Assembly: GCA_011065225.1 (NCBI GenBank)
Contig: JAAKFC010000034.1
Coordinates: 1-11,107 of the forward strand
Length of the DNA: 11,107 nt
Source of the DNA: Chlamydiota bacterium
GTDB taxonomy: Bacteria; Chlamydiota; Chlamydiia; Chlamydiales; Rhabdochlamydiaceae
Direction of reading: 5' to 3'
In this document: in pieces, positions 7,414 to 11,107 of the stretch
Numbering within the stretch: the stretch's first letter is position 1
Layout: the number at the start of each line of letters is the position of its first letter
The notes under the pieces: model-generated
What the model was told of the DNA's origin: nothing
What the model saw: only the letters and a program-made list of their open reading frames with translations
Database searches by the model: none
Program-made: the position numbers and the translations under genes

Positions 7414-8512
7414 ACAGCAAATCCTTGGAAAAGCTTCTGCTTGAGGCGAATTCAGCTACAGTTGTTGTCCCAAAAACACCAGCGTAAAGAGACTTGTTAT
7501 CTAGAACAAGATTTTGGAAATCCGAACTACTCCAACGCCAGAAATCAAGCTTTCGATTATATTCCCAATGTCCTCGATGGGGAAAAAAAGCATAGGCAAA
7601 AGAATCTACAGTAGTTAAAGCACCATAGACCTTTAAAGTTTTAAATGGAGCAAGGGAAATTAAAAGACCGAGAAAAGAATGATGAATTCGCATAGGGGCT
7701 TTAGTTGTGCTGTGGAGAAAATAATAAGTTGGAAAATAGAAACCGAGTATGCAATTCACAAGATGAAAAAGGGCTTCGATATTTTTCCCTTCTTTGAATT
7801 TTTTAATCGCGAGAGCGCCATGAGCGAGTCCAAGGATCCCATATTCTAAAAATACCATGAAAACGGTTTGGCCAGGTAAAAAGTTTTGAAGCTCCCATAT
7901 CGAAAAAGAACCAGCTGCTTTTGCAGCTAAAGCGCCTGCAATCATATGCTGGAGGGCAAAAGCGACTGTGATGATTGCAGCAGCACCTACTGTTGCAATC
8001 GCTATATTCCTTGCAATTCTTATTGTTGCGGCTTGGGATGTCTCATCGGGCTTTGGTGTGAATGACTCCTTGATGAATGTCTTGGCTTTAATCCACTTTG
8101 CGGGAATTTCTTCAGAATATCGCTTAGCGTTAAGAAGCAGTTCACCACTTAAAAAAATTATTGATAAAGCTAAGGGGATGGCAAAACTCATTGGAAGAAC
8201 AACAAAGGGAAGAGAAACACAAGTCGAAATTCCAAGGACCAAACTTGAAACCAAAATCACATTTTTTATTAATCTTTTTTTGAATTGCTCTTCTGTCTCA
8301 TTAGCGTTTCTTGTGAAAGAGCTAATGACAAACTGCTTAAAATTAAAAATTTTATTTGATATTATTTCTGGATGTTTGAAGACTTTAATTGCAATTGAAC
8401 CTATTTGAAGGACAATAGGCAAAGCAAGGGATAAAGACATGAAGATATGTCTGTGGTACCACATAAAGGTGGAGAAATTAGGATTACTAGCTCTTTGATT
8501 TATTCGCATCAT
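7397..8512 (-). CDS. Polytopic membrane protein of unknown function with an internal repeat
   Basis: I do not recognise this family. Starting at ATG 8512 the protein has 371 residues (ATG 8509 is equally possible). Likely membrane segments, numbered from that ATG, are about 23-43, a closely spaced pair at 84-104 and 105-127, 167-187, 215-235, 246-267 and 278-292. The C-terminal 70 residues are polar and aromatic-rich (RKLDFWRWSSSDF). Two copies of a motif, about 85 residues apart, each come just before a hydrophobic stretch: FVISSFTRNANET and FIKESFTPKPDET, both continuing to R-x3-N-[VI]. Paired hydrophobic hairpins resemble chlamydial inclusion-membrane proteins, but the segment count is too high for a classical Inc. 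The frame extends upstream to TTG 8551, which I reject because that stretch looks like a promoter. The gene is divergent from the phosphatase gene and may share control with it. Confidence 0.75.
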   Translation of the reverse strand: MMRINQRASNPNFSTFMWYHRHIFMSLSLALPIVLQIGSIAIKVFKHPEIISNKIFNFKQFVISSFTRNANETEEQFKKRLIKNVILVSSLVLGISTCVSLPFVVLPMSFAIPLALSIIFLSGELLLNAKRYSEEIPAKWIKAKTFIKESFTPKPDETSQAATIRIARNIAIATVGAAAIITVAFALQHMIAGALAAKAAGSFSIWELQNFLPGQTVFMVFLEYGILGLAHGALAIKKFKEGKNIEALFHLVNCILGFYFPTYYFLHSTTKAPMRIHHSFLGLLISLAPFKTLKVYGALTTVDSFAYAFFPHRGHWEYNRKLDFWRWSSSDFQNLVLDNKSLYAGVFGTTTVAEFASSRSFSKDLLFKKTG

Positions 8513-8522
8513 AGTATTAAAT

Positions 8523-8551
8523 ACTATATATAATTTAATATTAATTTTCAA
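8523..8551 (-). promoter_or_regulatory. Sigma-70-type promoter for the membrane protein gene
   Basis: On the minus strand TTGAAA (8546-8551) and TATAGT (8523-8528) are separated by exactly 17 bases, each matching consensus in five of six and four to five of six positions. The -10 element ends 10 bases before ATG 8512, so the leader would be about 3 bases long and has no room for a Shine-Dalgarno. This also argues that the in-frame TTG at 8551 is part of the -35 box, not a start codon. Confidence 0.6.
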
Positions 8552-8573
8552 TTTAAAAATGATGTAAAGTAAT

Positions 8574-8587
8574 TTATTAATTAATAA
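8574..8587. promoter_or_regulatory. 14-bp perfect palindrome between divergent genes
   Basis: TTATTAATTAATAA is an exact palindrome in the A/T-rich gap between the divergent membrane-protein and phosphatase genes, 22 bases beyond the -35 box of the former. It could be an operator serving both genes. Its pure A/T composition raises the odds of chance occurrence. Confidence 0.25.
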
Positions 8588-8621
8588 TATATCTGCGAAT
8601 AGGACATTAAAAAAAACAATT

Positions 8622-8652
8622 TATAGAGATCTAAGCTTCTATAGAATATACT
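8622..8652 (+). promoter_or_regulatory. Candidate promoter and dyad before the tyrosine phosphatase gene
   Basis: TATACT at 8647-8652 is a good -10 element ending 8 bases before ATG 8661. No clear -35 is found at the right distance and there is no Shine-Dalgarno. Immediately upstream TATAGA (8622-8627) and TCTATA (8638-8643) form an inverted repeat with a 10-base spacer, where a regulator could replace or block -35 contacts. The bases before the ATG (ACTTTC then ATGAG) match those before the monooxygenase start (ACTTTCC then ATGAG). Confidence 0.4.
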
Positions 8653-8660
8653 GTACTTTC

Positions 8661-9557
8661 ATGAGCGTAGATCACGTGCACAATTGGTGCTTTCAGCAAT
8701 GGAAACCCCTCTTGACCTGTAGTGGAGATGTCTTAGGAGGTATCACTCGAGTGGTTGTTTCGCCTTTGCTTGCCATTGCAACCTTGACAACAGAAATTTT
8801 GATTGCCTTTAGATGGACCTTTCATTATTGCTTTTATTCTCGAAAAGAGCGTTTGAAAAGAGAATATGAGATTCTTAGAGCTCAGGATGAGCCCATAAAC
8901 CTCGAGCATTTTACTGTTGCTATAGATCATCCCGATCGAAATCGCTATCATGGCATCTTTCCAAATGAACCTACAAGAGTGAAATTGGAAAAAGACGAGT
9001 ATTTCAATGCCAATTGGGTTTTAGAGGGAAAAGCTATTGCCTGCCAAGCCCCCCTTCCTACAGAATTTAAGCAATTTTGGAACATGGTTTTTCAGAAAAA
9101 AGTAAAGGCCATTATCACACTCACAAATCCAGTCGAAAACGGGATTGTTAAATGTACCGATTATTGGTCTTCATGTAAAAAAACTTCGCAAGTGTTTTCC
9201 AAATTTGAAAATGAGATGATTAAGCACCGCGAGTTGCAGGTTAGAGGTAAGAAGATCGACCACTTCCATTTGGAAAATTGGCCTGATTTTGGGGTTGTGA
9301 ATCCAAAGACACTTGCTAAACTTGTGAAAAAAGTGAGCAAAATTAAAGGGGATGGTCCCATTCTTGTCCATTGCAGCGCAGGAATAGGACGAACAGGAAC
9401 ATTTTTAGCTGCATATGAAGCTTTTCGTACAAAAAGTTGGAATATTTTCCGCATTGCCAAAGCCCTGCGCAATCCCTATTCAGGGCGAGTAGGAATGATT
9501 CATAATGATAAGCAATACACCCTTATCCATGACACAGTAAGAGAATTGCTAACGTAA
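8661..9557 (+). CDS. Classical (eukaryotic-type) protein tyrosine phosphatase, candidate effector
   Basis: Predicted to dephosphorylate phosphotyrosine through a cysteine-phosphate intermediate. All landmarks of the classical PTP domain appear in order in this 298-residue protein: the phosphotyrosine loop NRY at 94-96 followed by FPNEPTRVKL, YFNANWV (114-120), ACQAPLPTEFKQFWNMV (127-143), YW at 168-169, the WPD loop W207-P208-D209, the P-loop HCSAGIGRTG (237-246) with C238 and R244, and the Q-loop with Q285. The catalytic domain is therefore intact, roughly 85-298. The N-terminal 60 residues hold a hydrophobic stretch (about 31-50, VVVSPLLAIATLTTEILIAF) followed by a basic patch, consistent with a membrane anchor. 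Such PTPs are typical of eukaryotes and of secreted bacterial effectors such as YopH and SptP, so a role in host signalling is a reasonable inference; secretion is not shown by sequence alone. The 3' end overlaps nadK by 9 bases. Confidence 0.93.
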   Translation: MSVDHVHNWCFQQWKPLLTCSGDVLGGITRVVVSPLLAIATLTTEILIAFRWTFHYCFYSRKERLKREYEILRAQDEPINLEHFTVAIDHPDRNRYHGIFPNEPTRVKLEKDEYFNANWVLEGKAIACQAPLPTEFKQFWNMVFQKKVKAIITLTNPVENGIVKCTDYWSSCKKTSQVFSKFENEMIKHRELQVRGKKIDHFHLENWPDFGVVNPKTLAKLVKKVSKIKGDGPILVHCSAGIGRTGTFLAAYEAFRTKSWNIFRIAKALRNPYSGRVGMIHNDKQYTLIHDTVRELLT

Positions 9558-10388
9558 TTTCCCAGCCCAGCCGAGTTTAGTGCGCAAAGTGGAGAAATAA
9601 TCATGCCTTGTCAGATTGACAAGGCGAAAAGATTTTTCGCTCTGTTTCACTTTCAAAACATCCCCTGTATGCAGCTCATGACGAGTGATTCCATCTGCGC
9701 TCACTTCTAAGGGATCGTAATTGCTCAAGTATTGGATTTGGATTTCTTGATCGCTACTGAGTACGATAGGACGATTAGAAATCGTATGTGGACTAATTGG
9801 AGTGAGGATCAGGGCATTTTGGTCAGGGGTGACGATCGGACCACCAGCAGCTAAAGAATAGGCTGTTGAGCCATTGGGGGTAGCGAGGATGAGTCCATCC
9901 GCAACAAACGTGTTGAGATAGGTGCCTTCCACATGGATGGCCATTTCGACAAGACAGGGATTTTTCCCGCGATGAATGACAATGTCATTCACGGCAAAGT
10001 TTTTTTCACCATCAGCTAAAATGCCTTCGAGTGTGATGCGTTCATCGATCGTATAGTGGCCCAAAATAAGATCTTGCAGGCTAGGATAGATCTCAGAGAC
10101 AGGAATGTCGGCCATAAAGCCCAAATGCCCCAGATTGATCCCTACAATGGCAGCATCGAGATGAATATACTTATGCACGAGCCCTAAAATTGTTCCGTCG
10201 CCACCCATGGAGAGGAGAAATTCAATCTGCTCTTCGGGAACTTTAGAAATGGGTGTCGCACCAATTTCTTCTGCCACATCATCTTCAGCCACAACAGTGG
10301 CTCCACGGGCAGTTAAATATTCTTGAATCCCGATGGCCAAATGTTTGGATTCTTTTTTCTGACTATGTGGAAAAATTGCAATAATCAT
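9549..10388 (-). CDS. nadK: NAD kinase
   Basis: Phosphorylates NAD to NADP, the only de novo source of NADP in most bacteria; cytoplasmic. The 279 residues match the normal bacterial length. Diagnostic motifs are GGDGT at 62-66, GINLGHLGFM at 83-92, the ND pair N134-D135, ADGLILATPNGSTAYSLAAGG (163-183) and the strand PHTISNRPIVLS (200-211). No truncation or missing motif is seen. The ATG at 10386-10388 is preceded only by a weak AGAAG. The gene stands alone on the minus strand, convergent with the phosphatase gene and divergent from the TPR gene. Its base composition resembles the gyrase operon more than the A/T-rich accessory genes, consistent with a conserved core gene. Confidence 0.96.
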   Translation of the reverse strand: MIIAIFPHSQKKESKHLAIGIQEYLTARGATVVAEDDVAEEIGATPISKVPEEQIEFLLSMGGDGTILGLVHKYIHLDAAIVGINLGHLGFMADIPVSEIYPSLQDLILGHYTIDERITLEGILADGEKNFAVNDIVIHRGKNPCLVEMAIHVEGTYLNTFVADGLILATPNGSTAYSLAAGGPIVTPDQNALILTPISPHTISNRPIVLSSDQEIQIQYLSNYDPLEVSADGITRHELHTGDVLKVKQSEKSFRLVNLTRHDYFSTLRTKLGWAGKLR

Positions 10389-10433
10389 CTTCTACCCGTG
10401 ATCGCTACCCTCTTAGTGCGATAGATTTTTGAA

Positions 10434-10439
10434 TTTATA
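10434..10439 (-). promoter_or_regulatory. nadK: Possible nadK -10 element
   Basis: TATAAA on the minus strand, about 46 bases before the nadK ATG, with no good -35 upstream. The imperfect dyad at 10448-10471 covers the place where a -35 would sit, so a regulator binding there could control nadK. This is a weak, composition-prone match. Confidence 0.3.
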
Positions 10440-10594
10440 CCAAACTCTTTCTTCAGTTTAACTGGAAGAAATTATGGAAACAAGTGCCATATTTTTTTTT
10501 CTTGAAGAGAAAAAGATGTTAAGGTTTTTTTTGAGATCTCTCAAAAACAGGTTTCAAAAAAAATATATTAGGTTTTTTTTATTCTTAAATATGT

Positions 10595-10600
10595 TATGAT
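10595..10600 (+). promoter_or_regulatory. Possible -10 element of the TPR gene
   Basis: TATGAT, 39 bases before ATG 10640. No TTGACA-like -35 is seen. The region 15-22 bases upstream is occupied by a T8 tract, whose length would set promoter spacing or curvature. Confidence 0.35.
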
Positions 10601-10622
10601 ATCTATGTAACAAAAAAAAGTT

Positions 10623-10629
10623 AAAGGAG
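10623..10629 (+). promoter_or_regulatory. Strong Shine-Dalgarno of the TPR gene
   Basis: AAAGGAG lies 10 bases before ATG 10640 and fixes the start of the last gene. It is the strongest ribosome binding site in the window, in contrast to the three accessory genes to the left, which have none. Confidence 0.75.
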
Positions 10630-10639
10630 CTTTCGTTTT

Positions 10640-11107
10640 ATGAGTATTAATTCTTCCACAAATATAACATCTTTAAATAATTCTATGAATTTAGAACATT
10701 TATCCATTCAAAACCCAGATGAGCAAGTACTCAAAGCTGTCGCTTACAATAAAAAGGGCGAATATGAATTAGCTCTTAAAGCTGCAAATGACGGGCTTGA
10801 AATTCTTCAAGATGCAGGGGCAGATCCAAGAAGGCGGGCAGACCTTTTTAGACAAAAAGCTATCGCTCACAATGAAAAGGGCGAATATGATTTAGCTCTT
10901 GAAGCTGCAAATGACGGGCTTGAAATTCTTCAAGATGCAGGGGCAGATCCAACTGTGCGGGCAGACCTTTTTAGACAAAAAGCTTTCGCTTACAATGAAA
11001 AAGCTTTCGCTCACAATGAAAAGGGCGAATATGAATTAGCTATAGAAGCTGCAAATGACGGGCTTCAAATTCAAGAGGCAGATCCAATGACACGGGCAGA
11101 CCTTTTT
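10640..11107 (+). CDS. TPR-like repeat protein, N-terminal part (runs off the window)
   Basis: The frame is open from ATG 10640 to the last base, 156 codons, with no stop, so the 3' end lies outside. The first 27 residues are rich in Ser, Asn and Thr (MSINSSTNITSLNNS) and look disordered, as many type III secretion signals do. From residue 32 a 41-residue unit repeats: KA-[VIF]-A-[YH]-N-[EK]-KGEYELAL-x-AANDGLEILQDAGADP-x3-RADLFRQ. Alanine, glycine, tyrosine and leucine spacing fits a helix-turn-helix tetratricopeptide repeat of the long (about 42-residue) type. The third unit has a seven-residue duplication (KAFAYNE then KAFAHNE) and is three residues shorter near EADP. TPR arrays bind proteins; the partner is unknown. 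A host-directed role is only inference. Full length cannot be judged. Confidence 0.8.
   Translation, partial: MSINSSTNITSLNNSMNLEHLSIQNPDEQVLKAVAYNKKGEYELALKAANDGLEILQDAGADPRRRADLFRQKAIAHNEKGEYDLALEAANDGLEILQDAGADPTVRADLFRQKAFAYNEKAFAHNEKGEYELAIEAANDGLQIQEADPMTRADLF
10733..11107 (+). repeat. Tandem 123-bp coding repeats
   Basis: Three consecutive units start at 10733, 10856 and 10979, each 123 bases except the last, which is modified and cut by the window end. Units 1 and 2 differ at 9 of 123 positions by my count (about 93% identical), clustered at the start of the unit and at the variable three codons after GADP. The near identity at DNA level points to recent duplication or gene conversion, not old TPR divergence. 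Confidence 0.9.
10979..11020 (+). repeat. Nested 21-bp direct duplication inside the third repeat
   Basis: Bases 10979-10999 and 11000-11020 are the same 21-mer with one difference (TAC versus CAC codon), giving KAFAYNE-KAFAHNE. The first copy resembles unit 1 (YN) and the second unit 2 (HN), as would result from slippage or unequal recombination between units. The frame is kept. Confidence 0.88.

Larger units (their letters stand above)
10389..10639. other. Divergent intergenic region with homopolymer tracts and dyads
   Basis: This 251-base gap separates nadK (-) from the TPR gene (+). I see no gene in it. It contains T9 (10492-10500), T8 (10525-10532 and 10573-10580) and A8 (10556-10563 and 10612-10619). 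Two of the T8 tracts share the context AGG before the run. A hairpin-capable dyad, TTTTTGAGA/TCTCAAAAA, spans 10528-10547. A second, imperfect dyad lies at 10448-10471 (TTTCTTCAGTT against AACTGGAAGAAA, with one bulged G). A short inverted repeat, ATCGC/GCGAT, lies at 10401-10422 in what would be the nadK leader. Confidence 0.6.

Noticed and set aside
7968..8408. 146-codon open frame on the + strand inside the membrane protein gene
   Set aside because: It is an antisense mirror of hydrophobic codons with no Shine-Dalgarno or recognisable domain, and the opposite strand has the better gene.
8513..8551. TTG 8551 as the start of the membrane protein (13 extra residues)
   Set aside because: TTGAAA is the -35 box of a 17-base-spaced promoter whose -10 lies inside this extension, so the mRNA would begin after it. 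ATG 8512 or 8509 is more likely.
10473..10500. TATGG-loop-CCATA followed by T9 as an intrinsic terminator on the + strand
   Set aside because: The stem has only 5 base pairs with two G-C pairs, the loop is 9 bases, and the nearest upstream + strand gene ends over 900 bases away. Chance is more likely.
10733..11107. CRISPR array or ankyrin/SEL1 repeats
   Set aside because: The repeats are in frame, contiguous without unique spacers, and the 41-residue helical pattern with the A/G/Y/A spacing fits TPR better than the 33-residue ankyrin or 36-residue SEL1 units.

Overview
The window reads as a chromosomal segment of a chlamydia-like bacterium (Chlamydiota, probably one of the amoeba-associated Parachlamydiales). 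I infer this from the gene order DUF721 - gyrB - gyrA - tmk - holB, which matches the arrangement I know from Chlamydiaceae genomes, and from the accessory genes beside it, which include a eukaryotic-type tyrosine phosphatase and a TPR protein. Genus assignment is not possible by eye.

Bases 1-6399 hold a tightly packed housekeeping operon on the + strand: the tail of a DUF721/DciA-like protein, both DNA gyrase subunits, thymidylate kinase and a short DNA polymerase III delta-prime subunit. Gaps are 23 and 10 bases, then overlaps of 4 and 29 bases, so the genes are probably co-transcribed and partly translationally coupled. They supply supercoiling, dTTP precursor and clamp loading for replication. 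Both gyrase subunits carry residues at quinolone-determining positions that are resistance alleles, or resistance positions, in E. coli.

Bases 6400-9557 are visibly more A/T-rich and hold three accessory genes: a compact FAD monooxygenase (+), a polytopic membrane protein of unknown function with an internal repeat (-), and a complete classical protein tyrosine phosphatase with an N-terminal hydrophobic segment (+). All three lack a Shine-Dalgarno sequence and have a -10-like element only 7-10 bases before the start codon, which suggests leaderless or nearly leaderless mRNAs.

Bases 9549-10388 encode NAD kinase (-), convergent with the phosphatase and overlapping its 3' end by 9 bases. A 251-base divergent intergenic region rich in 8-9 base A/T homopolymers follows. 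The window then ends inside a + strand gene for a protein made of nearly identical 41-residue TPR-like repeats. No tRNA, rRNA, CRISPR array, insertion sequence or convincing GC-rich intrinsic terminator was seen.
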